A stretch of 64,000 nt of DNA from Delphinapterus leucas. Lineage: Eukaryota; Chordata; Mammalia; Artiodactyla; Monodontidae. Under the pieces are notes generated by a model that did no database searches, was not told the DNA's origin, and was given only the letters and a program-made list of their open reading frames with translations. Both the position numbers and the translations under genes were made by a program. The DNA lies in assembly GCF_002288925.2 (NCBI RefSeq), contig NW_022098049.1, positions 6,557,310-6,621,309 on the forward strand. Reading direction: 5' to 3'. Positions 12,065-23,434 of this stretch are shown here, piece by piece. Within the stretch, counting starts at the first letter, position 1; each line of letters opens with the position of its first letter.

Positions 12065-12245
12065 ACTAATAACTCTCTAAGTTTTTCCCAAGGTCAGAAA
12101 ATCTTGATTCAAATTCTAGCTCTGCTGGGAGAGAGTATCATGGGAGCTCAGACTAATTCAGTTTCTCGTCTACAAACTGTGGTTTTCATACCCATTTTGA
12201 AGAGCATAGTAAGTGCTCAATAAAGATATGCTAAATCTGAAAGCT
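12065..12245 (+). repeat. MIR SINE fragment
   Basis: TTGATTCAAATTCTAGCTCT, then TTCTCGTCTACAAACTGTGG and AGTAAGTGCTCAATAAAGAT, in MIR order. Confidence 0.55.
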
Positions 12246-12974
12246 TATAGGCGTGGCTTTGATAAAATCACATTTTGAGATTTCAGATCTCAGGTATTCA
12301 GTGGCATCAAGAGAGATGTATAACATTTAAGTCACCAGATAAAGTTCTAGCCTTCTCCCCTCCTAGTCAACTGATGCAAGCCCGTGAACCTCAAAAGTCC
12401 TTGGTTCTTGGTTGCAATAGGATCCAAATTTTCCTCATGAGGAAACAAATCCTGAGGTTCTCCCGGGTGCAAAGTCAATATATAGCTACATATATCCTGT
12501 CAAGCTGTGAAATCATTGGCTCATCAGCGAGAATAACTCTGAACAATGGGAATGTTATTTGCAAGACGTTCCTTGACCCAGAATCAAGCTATTCCTTGTA
12601 TCTGTCTCGGAGGTTTATAGAAATGCTACTTTCTTAAAGTAAATCCAGAAATCTGTGGATGATTTTTATTGATTGAGTGCAGGAGCTTGTGGCTTGGAGC
12701 AGATCGTGAAACACTGACTCCATCCTTGGATGCTTTGCACAATCCCACTGTTCTTGGGCCAGAAACGATTGCCTGATGGGTTGCTGGCTGCAGCAATGAG
12801 GGAAATCTACTCATTTAACTATTTCAGGCAGAAGGAACCTGCTTCTGTTTTTTGATATTGTGTTTGAGAATTCAAGGCCAATTGTGCTCTTCTGCTAGAG
12901 AAGCTGTCCACTATGTGAGTCTTCTAGGAGGGTTAAATTTCAGTTAAATGTCACAGGTCTCCAGTTTACTAAGA
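12246..12974. other. Low-copy stretch, nothing recognised
   Basis: The plus-strand frame 12275-12637 is the longest (120 residues). It shows no domain, signal peptide or compositional sign of a real protein, so I do not call it a gene. Confidence 0.35.
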
Positions 12975-13680
12975 CCTACATTAACTTATTTTATTTTGAG
13001 ATGTATATACACTAATGTGCACAACTTTTAAGAGTGCACATTGATGGTTTTATGTGTGTCTACACCTATGTAACTACTTAGCTCAAGCAAAAGATTTCCA
13101 GGACCCAAGGAGTCCCTTCCTCTCACGCCCCCTCCTAATCTCCCTGACACACACATCCAGGTAACACCTTTTTGGCTTCTGTTAACATGGATTAATTTTG
13201 CCTGTTCCTAAAATGCATGTAAGTGGGATGCATGTAGAATGCACTCTGTGTCTGGCTTATTTTGCTCATTAATATGTTTGGGAAAATAACTCATTTTATT
13301 ATTGTGCACAGCAGTAGTTTATTCAATTGTTGTGTAATACCATGTTGTTGTACAAATAACAGTAGATTTATTAATTCTTTCACCTGTCTGTTTGGATTGT
13401 TTCCATTTAGGGGATGTTATAAGAAAGCTGCTGTAAATGCTTTTGTTCATGTCCTTTGGTTGACCTACACGTTTATATCTCTTGGGAATTGCTGAGTCAT
13501 AGGGTAAAGCATATACTTTAAGAGATGCTGATAAAGAAGTGTTTCAAAGTAGTTGTACCAATTTACACTCCTACCAGAAATATATGAGGGTTTTAGTTTT
13601 TCTACATCTTCAACCACACTTTGCATTATCAGTCTTTTAAATTATTCTGTCAACTCTAATTCCAGTTCTGTTTACGTTGT
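12975..13680 (-). mobile_element. Old L1 3' end, antisense
   Basis: The plus strand reads as reversed 3' UTR and end of ORF2 of an old (L1M-type) element: AAGTGGGATGCATG, then CTGTGTCTGGCTTATTTTGC, a TTGCTGAGTCATAGGG block and CAATTTACACTCCTACCAG. 5'-truncated, with no usable frame left. Confidence 0.7.
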
Positions 13681-13694
13681 CAGAGGAAAGTTAA

Positions 13695-13930
13695 CAATGT
13701 GTTCAACAGTACAGATTCTACACCCGGTTGCTTGAATTTAAATCCTAGGTTTTTACTTGCCACCTATGTGACTTTGAATTATTCAACCTCTTTGTGCTTC
13801 AGTTTCATCAACTACAAAATGAGGCTAATAGGTATGCTCACCCTACAGGGTGGTCTCAAGCACTAAATGAGTGAGTACTGTATAGCTCTTAGAACAGTGC
13901 ATAGCACATACCATCAGTGTTAGGTTGTTT
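13695..13930 (+). repeat. MIR SINE, nearly full length
   Basis: Follows MIR from the tRNA-like part (TGCTTGAATTTAAATCCTAG) through TGTGACTTTGAATTATTCAA, CTTCAGTTTCATCAACTAC and GAACAGTGCATAGCACATAC. Confidence 0.7.
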
Positions 13931-14037
13931 TGTATTTTTTTTAAAGTAATACAGTCACATGTTTCAGCATTCAAAACATACTCAGTATTCATTAACTTTA
14001 AAAAATCAAAATAGTTATTGCCGGGCTATTATTTAGG

Positions 14038-14358
14038 TATAGTGGTCTCTCGATATCCACAGGGGATTGGTTCCAGGACCCCTGTGGAAACCAAAATTTA
14101 AAGATGCTTGAGTCCCTTATATAAAGTGTTGTAGTATTTGCATATAAACTATGCACGTACTCCTACATACTTTAAATCACCTCTAGATTGTTTATAATAC
14201 CTAATACAATGTAAATGCTATGTAAATAGTTCCCAGTGCGCGGCAAAATCAAGTTTTGCTTCTTGGAACTTTCTAGAATTTTTTTTCTGAACATTTTCCA
14301 TCCATGGTTGGTTGAAACCAAGGATACAGAACCCCTCGGAGTAAGAAGGGCCCACTGA
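14038..14358 (+). mobile_element. Tigger/pogo-like nonautonomous DNA transposon
   Basis: Begins AGTGGTCTCTCGATATCCAC and ends CGGAGTAAGAAGGGCCCACT, a degenerate terminal inverted repeat pair. Between them lie the diagnostic GGGATTGGTTCCAGGACCCC and the CTAATACAATGTAAATGCTA motif. No transposase frame. I recognise the family type, but its exact MER name is uncertain. Confidence 0.6.
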
Positions 14359-14619
14359 ACTATGCTAAGTGTTGTACTGCAGGGTAGGAAGGTAGAGGCA
14401 GGATGGAGACGTGGTGAGATAAAGCTGCAGAGGGTAGCAGGAGCCAGTCTCAAGGAGCCTTTTGAGGTTAAGGAGTCTAGACATCACTGAGAAGAAAATT
14501 GGGACACATGAGTTTAGGCCAAGGAGTGTCATTATCATACTTGCATGATGGGATAGAGATGGGATGAGGGAAGGAGCAGGATATTAGCTACCTGTTTTAG
14601 ATAGAGCCTGGCCATAGAT

Positions 14620-14800
14620 ACCAGACACTATGCTAAATAGTATGTTTGTTTCTCGTGTACGGGGTGAACCCCTGATAGAATCTCACCACCACCTTCATTT
14701 TACATTATGAGTAGATTGAGGCTTAGGGAGATAAGTATTGGTAACTTCCTCCAAGGTCACAGAGCTAATAACTGGTCAATATGTCTGACCCCTGAGTCCT
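14620..14800 (-). repeat. MIR SINE
   Basis: ACATTATGAGTAGATTGAGG, then CCAAGGTCACAGAGCTAATA, is a reversed MIR. Confidence 0.6.
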
Positions 14801-14889
14801 GGTGGTATCCAGGACTGAGTCATGACTATGTTTGTACCATTAAGTTATTTGTGCTACAAAACAGATCTCTAATCCCCTTAGCAACACTC

Positions 14890-15015
14890 TAAAAATGAAT
14901 GATCCTCATGTCACAGGTGAGAAAACTGAGGCTCTGATAGCAAGTATTATCTTCAGGGTCATACACTAGAAATTGGCAGAGCCACCGTGCAAACTTGTGT
15001 CTGCTATGTCTTTGC
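14890..15015 (-). repeat. MIR SINE fragment
   Basis: CAGGTGAGAAAACTGAGGCT and AGAAATTGGCAGAGCCACC, a reversed MIR core close to the previous MIR. Two separate copies, or one copy split by an indel. Confidence 0.55.
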
Positions 15016-15089
15016 TCCTGGATCCCGCTCTTTGTTGTGAGAGCTCATAGCAAACACATCTAAGAAATGTTCCTACTTTAGTGTGTAGC

Positions 15090-15275
15090 AGAAGTCAGCA
15101 AACTTTTTTCTATAAAGGGACAGATAATGAATATTTTAAGTTTCTCAGCCCTTCCGGTCTTTGTGCAGCTACTCAACTCTACCACTGTAGCTTGAAATCT
15201 GTACAGGAAGTGGCATGGTTATGTTTCAATAAAACTTTATTTACAAAAACAAGCAGTGGGCCATACTTACTAACT
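15090..15275 (+). mobile_element. hAT-Charlie nonautonomous transposon (MER1/MER3/MER5 group)
   Basis: AGAAGTCAGCAAACTTTTTT, GGGACAGATAATGAATATTT, CTACTCAACTCTACCACTGT and CAATAAAACTTTATTTACAA all match the well-known mammal-wide hAT element that starts CAGNGGTCAGCAAAC. The 3' inverted repeat is missing or eroded. Confidence 0.7.
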
Positions 15276-15439
15276 CCTAGTAAGAAACATCTAAAAAGCA
15301 AAATCACCCTTCCTTGACCAGTTATGACTTTGGTAAAAAAATTAACTTAATTATGCCATCAATTATTTAGAATAACCTATTTAACCATCCTATTGTACTT
15401 GGAATATTTAGGGATTTATCTTCTTTTTGTTTTTTGTCT

Positions 15440-15610
15440 TGATTTTTGCTAAATAGATAATGCTGCTCCAGAGCCTTTGCTTTCATAAGTTTTTCTCCTT
15501 CAAAATTATGTTCTTGGGATAAATTTCCAGTAGTGGAATTACTGTTTAAAGGGTATGAACATTTTTATAGGTATCTATGAAATTATATTTTCATTTGAAG
15601 CATGTTAAGT
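15440..15610 (-). mobile_element. Old L1 fragment, antisense
   Basis: GGATAAATTTCCAGTAGTGG, then ATTACTGTTTAAAGGGTATG, is the reversed 3' ORF2 region of an old L1. Confidence 0.5.
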
Positions 15611-16639
15611 GAACACCCTCCACACTCCTTTCATTCTTCCCACACAGCCCTACATTTTGGTAATTATTATTATTCATCCTCAAAAATCCCCCTTCCAATG
15701 TTTTGAATGTAGAACCAAAACTGATTGAAATATTAATTTCAATAAGCAAAATGGTGCCCGATGAACGGATGGAAGAAATATGCTAAAGTAGAAAATGCTT
15801 GGGGACAAGTGGCTAAAATTTCTCATGAGTACTACAGATTTCTCTGCTTGCCTTCCTCAATGTTAAACATGTGGAACATTCTGTTTCCTAGGATTTATCT
15901 GATTCTCCTTGAAAGTGTTGAAACAAACTGATATCCGTAGTCAAGTCTGCTATTGTCTGAAGAATTGTGTAGCCTGCCTTTGGGTGAACAAATTTAAACC
16001 CCCTCCAAAAGCAATTTCAGTGTTTCTTTGATTTTCTTGACTGTTTAGGGTAGGAAGTGAGGTGGAAGAAAATATTTTTTCCAATAAACAGATATTTCAT
16101 AACAAGTCTCAAGTAGTGACAAAAAATAAATGTCATATACTGTCAAAGAAAAGTATATCCAAATGATTGATGGTGCCCTTGTCCTTTTAATCTTACAACT
16201 ATCTTCCAAACCTATGCCTTTTTCCTCACCCTCACTCCCTTCAGTAAGGCTATCCTCTCGTGAGACTATTACAATACCTTCTTCTATGTTCTCTTTGCTT
16301 TTAGGTGTACCAAATCTAATTATTCCCCCCAAATCCAACCAAACTTGTCTTGCTAAAATCCCCTCCTTGTGAGGGTGCTCCCCTGCCTGACAACTCTACT
16401 GGCCCCTCAGTGCCTATAAGACAGCGTTCCCACAATCCAGTTCCTACCTACATTTCCTTTCATATCTCTCACCCCTTCTTTTCAGTCAACCCCCTCAAAG
16501 CTTCGCGCAAATGCTTACCTTTTCTTTGACAAATTATGGCCTTTCACAAACAAACATGTGTATAAAGGGCATCACTCCAAAATAGCTTGCCCAGGAGCTC
16601 ATAAAGGGTTCTGGGTGACTTGGTGTTATAAACACAAGC
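15611..16639. other. Low-copy stretch with possible L2 remnants
   Basis: The part about 16380-16530 is C/T-rich and may be a decayed L2 3' region. The overlapping frames at 16045-16338 and 16130-16372 lie on opposite strands and carry no known domain. Confidence 0.35.
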
Positions 16640-16757
16640 TCCCAGACAAACTCCAGATCACTTGAATCAGAATCTCAAGGTTAAGAATTAAGATTTTATT
16701 TTGTGCAAGTTCTCCAAAGAGTTCACTTACTTGTTTGGTTTGGGAATCACTGCATAG
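16640..16757 (+). mobile_element. MER5A-like hAT-Charlie fragment
   Basis: CTTGAATCAGAATCTCAAGG and the end GGTTTGGGAATCACTGC (compare TTTGAGAACCACTG) fit a diverged MER5A. Confidence 0.45.
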
Positions 16758-16759
16758 GC

Positions 16760-17010
16760 TGACCCATGTTTTGGAATGCCATGTTCTCACTCCTGGCAAA
16801 TTTCAGCTCATTCTTGAAGATCCCATTTAAATTTAACTCCTTTGGGAGTCTTCCCAAAGACATCTCTACTATCCCAAACACAAAATCAATACTGTCTCAC
16901 TCTTTCCTCTCACAGGACTTTATCTTCACTCCTTTATTATTCTATTTGTTGCACTTTGCTGTTTGAGTCTTGCCCTTTTTTTCTCCATGAGAAAATGCCC
17001 TCTGTGTCAA
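16760..17010 (+). repeat. L2 LINE 3' fragment
   Basis: TTTTGGAATGCCATGTTCTC, then CATTCTTGAAGATCCCATTT and GGGAGTCTTCCCAAAGACAT, in L2 order. Confidence 0.5.
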
Positions 17011-17394
17011 TAGCAACAAGCGTTCAAGAAGAATGACATACAGAAGGTGGGATGAATTGTGTTGGGGAGTTAAACCATCTCTGATCTAGACATTATGGAG
17101 AACTCCTGGGAGGCTTAAGGGTAAGGAAGCCCCCACCCTTAAGGAACTTGTAAGTTCCTCAGAAAAGCTGTTCTCCATTTGTCCTTCTGGGATGCCCTAC
17201 TGGCCCTATGGCTACTCAGTCCTGGCACCGGTGAACACACTTACACGGTTTCTCAGCTGACTCTCCCTGGGAAGCATGTTTTCCATGGGCAGGGTCTACA
17301 GCTTCTTCATCTCTGTATTCACATCACATATAGTGTCTGATTCTCCTGAATTTTTGTGTGGTTCATAATTTCTGGAATCTAAGATGTTGACATC

Positions 17395-17625
17395 AGTGTG
17401 ACATAGTACTTAAGAGCCTGAGCTTTGGAGTTAGAGCCTTGCGTTCAAATCCCAGCCACTGGGCACAGTGTGATCTTGAACTGATTACTTAACCTGCTGT
17501 GCCTCAGTTTCCTCTTCAGCAAAATTGGAATAATAATAATAATACTTATCAAGTTTTCATCAGGATTAAATAGGTATTGGCATACCACTTATCACTTAGT
17601 AAACAATGAGAAAATGTTGACTCTT
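17395..17625 (+). repeat. MIR SINE, nearly full length
   Basis: AAGAGCCTGAGCTTTGGAGT, GCGTTCAAATCCCAGCCACT, GTGATCTTGAACTGATTACT and GCCTCAGTTTCCTCTTCAG, with an AAT microsatellite at 17530-17545 in the position where MIR has an ATAATAATA stretch. Confidence 0.75.
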
Positions 17626-18600
17626 ATTAACACTATGGTTAGTATTTTTTCCATGGGTTCCCCAAGTCTTCTTTGTGGTCAGTCACTCAACTTCTGAATA
17701 CTGAGGTGTTGCCTGGAATTCCAATGCCCACACGCTGCTGCTATAACCACCCACAGGCATCTGTCATATTATGAAACATTAGGACCCCAGCAAGGTCCCA
17801 ACACCATCCCTCCCCTTGCCTTTCTGCTCCATACAGCCTGAGAGTGCCAGTAAGAGTACCATTAAGTCGTGCTGAGTTAGCATGAAAGTGCACTGTATAC
17901 AGTACTGTGCAAACATAAGATACTGCTATCATTTTACTCCTTGGCTGGGCTTTAAATTCTTTGTTGGCAGAGACCGTTCTGTCACACACACTCAACCTAT
18001 TCTTCTTGACTTTAGGAACCTCACAAACAATGAACAATAAAGTGTATTTAAGAAGAACTGAGCATGAATTCTCCTGCCCTGAACTTCAGACTTTTCTGGA
18101 ATAGCATAGGTCATGCTGAGAAAATAAGAATTTGTGATGAAGGCTTAAGTGGTGCCCTTCAGTTTACTGAGGAAGCCTTACTCTATATCTGTTCAGTGAC
18201 CTGAAGCTGCTTCTAAATTAGCTATGTTCTTCAGAACATGCATAATATGCTTTCTGTCCAATTTTAAGATTTGTACCTTTTTCTCACTGTGGTTCAAAAG
18301 TGATTTAAAATTTATGGGAGGCAAGTCTTTGAACCTAGCCATGAAAAAAAAAAAAAACGTTCTACCTAAAACAGATAGGAATAAAATACCAAATTAAAAA
18401 AAAAAAAAGAAAAACTAAGATCAGGATGCAAAATTCTTAATCAGTGCTAGAGAGAGCCTCTGCTGTAAAATTAAAAAAATAAATAAATGACCCATAGGGC
18501 TTCAAATGAATGGCCTACCTCTCTGAACGTACAGAGGAGATGAATGATTTTTCGTATGGTAATTGCTTCATTGCTTACAGTTTGTTTTATTTTTGCACTT
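17626..18600. other. Low-copy stretch with two A-tracts
   Basis: Poly-A tracts stand at about 18343-18357 and 18396-18408. They do not end a recognisable SINE or L1. A short L2-like tail is possible at about 17945-18045. Confidence 0.4.
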
Positions 18601-18604
18601 GTCT

Positions 18605-18725
18605 TACTCTGTGTCTTGGTCAGTTGAGGCTGCTATAACAAATTATAGACTGGGGGCTTAAACAACAGAAATAATTATATTTCTCACACTTCTGGAGGCT
18701 GGAGGTCCAAGTTCAGGGAGCCAGT
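18605..18725 (-). mobile_element. MLT1/MST-type MaLR LTR 3' end, antisense
   Basis: TGTCTTGGTCAGTTGAGGCT, TGCTATAACAAATTATAGAC and TTCTCACACTTCTGGAGGC are the reversed 3' end of a MaLR LTR (starting with TG, i.e. CA of the sense strand). Only the last 120 bp remain. Confidence 0.65.
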
Positions 18726-18935
18726 GAATACTTGTGTGAAAGTGCGAAATTACTTATCCTATGCATGACTTTGTAACCTTATATATAAAATAAGAATGAT
18801 AATAGAACCAATCTTATGGGGTAGTTGTGAAGCTTAAATGAATGTGTGCATGTGAAATATTTAGAAAATTGCTTGGCACGCAATGCTATTTAAGTGTCAG
18901 CTGTAATATTAATGTTACTGTTAATATCTTCTAGA
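18726..18935 (+). repeat. MIR fragment
   Basis: CATGACTTTGTAACCTTATA, ATAAAATAAGAATGATAATA and GGGGTAGTTGTGAAGCTTAA, then a TGCTTGGCACGCAATG tail. Confidence 0.55.
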
Positions 18936-19189
18936 GTTGTAAGATTGAGAGCTGATATTGTATGAAAAAAATGGTGCTGGGAGGATTTTTAAACTTAGTT
19001 GATATGATACCTTTCTGATTCTCTTCGCTCTACTCTTCTCTGTGACTAACACTTCTCTGGAGGATTTAAAAAGCAATGGAGGTGTCAGATGAGTGCATTA
19101 GCATTTTCTAGCATTGCTAATTACCAGGTACATTCATCTCCCGCACCACAATACATGCTTGCACAGAGCCGAATGTATGTATTATTCCC

Positions 19190-19420
19190 TATATGTCAGG
19201 TATTTGCAATCTCTACTTCATTTAGTCTTTAGCACAACTTAGTGAAAGAGGCATTGGCCTCACCTCTTTAGATATGAGAAAACTGAGTCTCAGAGGGGTG
19301 AAAGACCTTGCCCAAATACAATCAACTTCATACAGAAGAATTGGAAATTCACCCCAGGTTTTCTGAGTGAACTTCAGAGCCCGTGCTCCCTCTGGCACAT
19401 CATGCCCTAAGCAAGACTCT
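19190..19420 (-). repeat. MIR SINE
   Basis: GATATGAGAAAACTGAGTCT, GACCTTGCCCAAATACAAT and AGCCCGTGCTCCCTCTGGCA are the reversed MIR core and head. Confidence 0.6.
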
Positions 19421-19902
19421 TGTGATTCCAGCTGTCTAGGTGTTTCTATGTATAAACTGAAGGTGTCAGTGATCTAGAAATAGGCCATCCATCAATGGGT
19501 GCCATCTGTAGGGCTGTGTCCCGAGCAATGCTCAGTTCCACTTGAGAAGTTGCATTCCTACAAACTCATTAACTCCTCCCTTCCAGTCCTCTCTCCATTT
19601 CTAGAAGTGCTTCCATAGAGCTCCATCTAGTGCTACTGGGCAGGGCGAGTCAGCATGAGTGGAGGATTAAAGACAGCAGTCGCTCAGGCTTCTTTTGGTA
19701 GATTCTTCCTCAGCACGCCTTCCAGGTGGTCCTCAAAGCCAGCTAGCAGTGTTGGATGCCGGGGGCAGCCAGGAAGGAGGATGAGTGTCACTCTACTTCT
19801 CCTGATGAATCTATATATTCCTACCCACACCTAAAAGAAACGATCTCTTTTAAATTCACAAAGTGTACATCTTATTACCTAAATGGGCTTTCTTTCTCAC
19901 CA

Positions 19903-19918
19903 TTTATGTATGTATGTA

Positions 19919-19964
<46 letters not shown>

Positions 19965-19965
19965 A
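19903..19965. repeat. (TATG)n(TG)n(TA)n microsatellite
   Basis: TATG tetramers (19905-19924), then about 13 TG units, then TA units to 19963. Uninterrupted enough to be polymorphic. Confidence 0.92.
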
Positions 19966-20104
19966 TTTTTGTTTTTTTATTTCTCTGCCTTTGCCCATGC
20001 TGCTCCCTTATCTTGTAACACCCTTCATACCTTTAAGCCTGACTAATATTCTTTGAGATTTCCTCAATCTGAAGACTATGGTAAGTGATTCTACTCTGTG
20101 CTCC

Positions 20105-21045
20105 TGGGGTCTACCTTATTTCAAGAAGTACTATGTAGCTACAGTGATCAAGACAGTGTAGTATTGGAGAAATAACAGAAAAACAATTGAATGGAATAGA
20201 AAAGAGACCCTAGAAATAGACCCACACAAATATATTCACCTAACCTTTTGCGAGGGGAAAAAGGAAATTCAATGGAGAAAGAAAATTCTTTTCAACAAAT
20301 GGTACTGAAACAACTGAGTATCCACATCCACACACAGAAAATGAACCTAGATACAGATCTTATACTCTTCACAAAAATGATCTCAAAATGGATCATAGAC
20401 CTAAATGTAAAACACAAAACGATAAAACTTCTAGAAGACAACATAGGAGAAAATCTAGATGACTTTTGACAATGACCTTTTACATGCAACACCAAAAGCA
20501 TAATCTATGAAAGAAAAAACCAGTAAATTGGATTACATTAAAATTAAAAACATCTGCTCTGTAAAAGACACTATTAGGAGAATGAAAATACAGACCACAG
20601 GCTGGGAGAAAATACTTGCAAAACACAAATCTCACAAATGTCTTCTATAAAAAATATACAAAGAAATCCTAAAACTCAACATCAGGAAAACAAAAAACCT
20701 AATTGAAAAATGGACCCAAAACGTTAACAGACATCTTACCAAAGAAAATGTACAGATGGCAAGTAAATATATGAAAAGATGCTCTACATCATATGTTATA
20801 GATGTTTATAGCAGTTGTATTCATGATTGCCCAAACCTGGAAACAACAAAGATGTCTTTCAGTAGGGGAATGGATAAACTGTGGTACATCTAGACAATGG
20901 AATATTATTCAATAAAAAGAGCTATCATATCATAGAAAGACACAGAGGAAACTTAAACGCATATTGCTAAGTAAAAGAAGCTTGTTCAGAAAAAAACACA
21001 AAAAACACCTACATAGTATATGATTACAAGTATATGACTTTCTGG
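20105..21045 (+). mobile_element. Older L1 ORF2 C-terminus and 3' region
   Basis: Sense-strand ORF2 C-terminal sequence: ATGGAATAGAAAAGAGACCC, AATGGATCATAGACCTAAAT, CTACATCATATGTTATAGAT, then the 3' end with GGAATGGATAAACTGTGGTA. It is more diverged than the L1 that follows and is 5'-truncated inside ORF2. The 73-residue frame at 20248-20469 is a remnant of ORF2. No poly-A tail is visible at 21045. Confidence 0.75.
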
Positions 21046-21844
21046 AAAAAGAACGGGAAGAGATTGTGGTTTCTCTGTTGCAGGCTGACACCAGACTTGT
21101 GCTCATCCACTCTTGATTTTTGTGCTTACATAAGTAAAACAGGGACTCCAGGAAGGCTCACGTCAAGGAGTACTTCCCAGAATTTCTGCTGCCAGTGTCC
21201 TTGTCCCGGCAGTAAGCCACAGCCACCCCCTGCCTCTGCAGAAGACCCGCCAACACTAGCAGGAACTCAGTCATGCAGCGTGAAGAATGATCTTAAGGGT
21301 GGTATTTACACTCAACCTTCAGTGATTTCAGAGACTTGGAGAAAGGGGAATAGAACCAATATTTGAACCATGATGTCGTGAGATTATGTACAGCACAGGC
21401 ACATACGTGGCTGGGAAGTGTCTATGGGTTGATTCCTTTGTGAATTGTATGGAGCTGACACGGCTGAAACCCACAATGACCCAGACAAGTACAGAAGCTT
21501 GTGCTGAAAGAGTGGCTGCTGCCCCTTTGTGAGCTCGTAGAATTGTGGAACTGAAGAGCCAGTGTGGATCTTGGATATCACCTTTTCCAAGCCTCATATA
21601 TCTCATCCAAACTCTGAAGGAAAGAAGAGGCAGATCACCATATGATCTATTCAGTTTCAATTTCAAAGGATGCTGCTGCTGATCAAAGGATACCTGAAGG
21701 ACATTGCATGATACTTTCCAATTTGTGTGACAAGACCCAACTTCCAATTCTCCCTTGTCTGTGACTTCTGATATCATTACTTGAGTACAAAATATATTTA
21801 AGGGACAAAGTTAAAATAGACATTGTAATAAGAAGTATATCTTT
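21046..21844. other. Low-copy spacer between two sense L1s
   Basis: Not recognised as a repeat. Locally GC-richer at 21150-21270. The minus-strand frame 21328-21777 (149 residues) shows no known domain. Its length alone is not enough to call a gene. Confidence 0.35.
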
Positions 21845-22491
21845 CAGGGGGCCTCTGAGGTGCCACGAGCAGCTGGAGCAGAGCTGGGCTGCTGCTGGAG
21901 CTCCATGATTCACTTCCTGGGTGACAAGGGGCTGCTGGGCAGGGGCCAAGGCAGGTAGTAGCCCTCAGAGACGGCAGCGCAGGGGTGCTTCTACCAGCCG
22001 TGTGACTGACGGGGTCTTGGTGCTCAGCCAGGTGTCAGGCCGGAGCCTCTGAGGTGGGAGAGCCGAGTTCAGGACATTGGTCCACCAGAGACCTCCCGGC
22101 TCCACATAATCTCAAACGGCGAAAGCCCAGAGATTGCCAACTCAATGCCAAGACCCAGTACCACTCAACAACCAGCAAGCTCCAGTGCTGGACACCCTAT
22201 GCCAAACAACTAGCAAGACAGGAACACAACCCCACCCATTAGCAGAGAGGCTGTGCAAAATCATAATAAGGTCACAGACACCCCAAGACACACCACCGGA
22301 CACGGTCCTGCCCACCAGAAAGACAAGATCCAGCCTCATTCACCAAAACACAGGCACCAGTCCCCTCCAGCAGGAAGCCTACACAACCCACTGAACCAAC
22401 CTTAGCCACTGGGGGCAGACACCAAAAACAACGGGAACTACGGACCTGCAGCCTGTGAAAAGGAGACCCCAAACACAGAAAGTTAAGCAAA

Positions 22492-23430
22492 ATGAGAAGA
22501 CAGAGAAATACGCAGCAGATGAAGGAGCAAGGTAAAAACCCACCAGACCAAACAAATGAAGAGGAAATAAGCAGTCTACCTGAAAAAGAATTCAGAGTAA
22601 TGATAGTAAAGATGATCCAAAATCTTGGAAATAGAATGGAGAAAATACAAGAAATGTTTAACAAGGACCTAGAAGAACTAAAGAGCAAACAAACAATGAT
22701 GAACAACACAATAAATGAAGTTAAAAATTCTCTAGAAGGAATCAACAGCAGAATAGCTGAGGCAGAAGAACAGATAAGTGACCCGGAAGATAAAATAGTA
22801 GAAATAATTACTGCAAAGCAGAGTAAAGAAAAAAGAGTGAAAAAAATTGAGGACAGTCTCAGAGACCTCTGGGACAACATTAAATGCACCAACATTCGAA
22901 TTATAGGGGTCCCAGAAGAAGAAGAGAAAAAGAAAGGGACTGAGAAAACATTTGAAGAGATTATAGTTGAAAACCTCCCTAATACGGGAAAGGAAGTAGG
23001 CAATCAAGTCCAGGAAGCGCAGAGAGAACCATACAGGATAAATTAAAGGAGAAACACGCCAAGACACATACTAATGAAACTATCAAAAATTAAATACAAA
23101 GAAAAAATATTAAAAGCAGCAAGGGAAAAGCAACAATTAACATAAAAGGGAATCCCCATAAGGTTAACAACTGATCTTTCAGCAGAAACTCTGCAAGCCA
23201 GAAGGGTGTGGCAGGACATATTTAAAGTGATGAAAGGGAAAAGCCTACAACCAAGATTACTCTACCCAGCAAGGATCTCATTCAGATTCGAGGGAGAAAT
23301 AACCTTTACAGATAAGCAGAAGCTAAGAGCATTCAGCACCTCAAACCAGCTTTACAACAAATGCTATAGGAACTTCTCTAGGCAGGAAATACAACAGGAG
23401 AAAAAGACCTACAATAAAAAACCCAAAACA
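22492..23430 (+). pseudogene. L1 ORF1 (RNA-binding chaperone), broken
   Basis: L1 ORF1 proteins form trimers through an N-terminal coiled coil and bind L1 RNA. From ATG 22492 the frame is open for 184 codons. It holds a polar N-terminus, a heptad-like coiled coil (roughly residues 35-110), and the start of the RNA-recognition part (NIRIIGVPEEEE, near residue 134). An in-frame TAA at 23044-23046 stops it, and a second TAA stands at 23143-23145. The C-terminal domain continues in the same frame (QARRVWQDIFKVMKGK, then SFRFEGEI) to about 23345, after which the sequence is altered. The normal ORF1 of the family is about 330-350 residues. It is followed at once by ORF2. Confidence 0.88.
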
Positions 23431-23434
23431 ATTA

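Noticed and set aside
12275..12637. Plus-strand frame of 120 residues
   Set aside because: No domain, and no conserved motif that I can recognise. Treated as a chance frame in low-copy DNA.
18343..18410. A-tracts as tails of undescribed retroposed genes
   Set aside because: No retroposed sequence or flanking direct repeat could be recognised in front of them.
21328..21777. Minus-strand frame of 149 residues in low-copy DNA
   Set aside because: No domain, no splice or promoter context, and overlapping frames of similar size on the same strand. Length is within chance for this much sequence.
22272..23003. Long minus-strand open frame (243 residues)
   Set aside because: It is the antisense of L1 ORF1 and its 5' leader. 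Its hydrophobic, Ser/Phe/Leu-rich translation is the usual reverse-strand shadow of an A-rich coding sequence.
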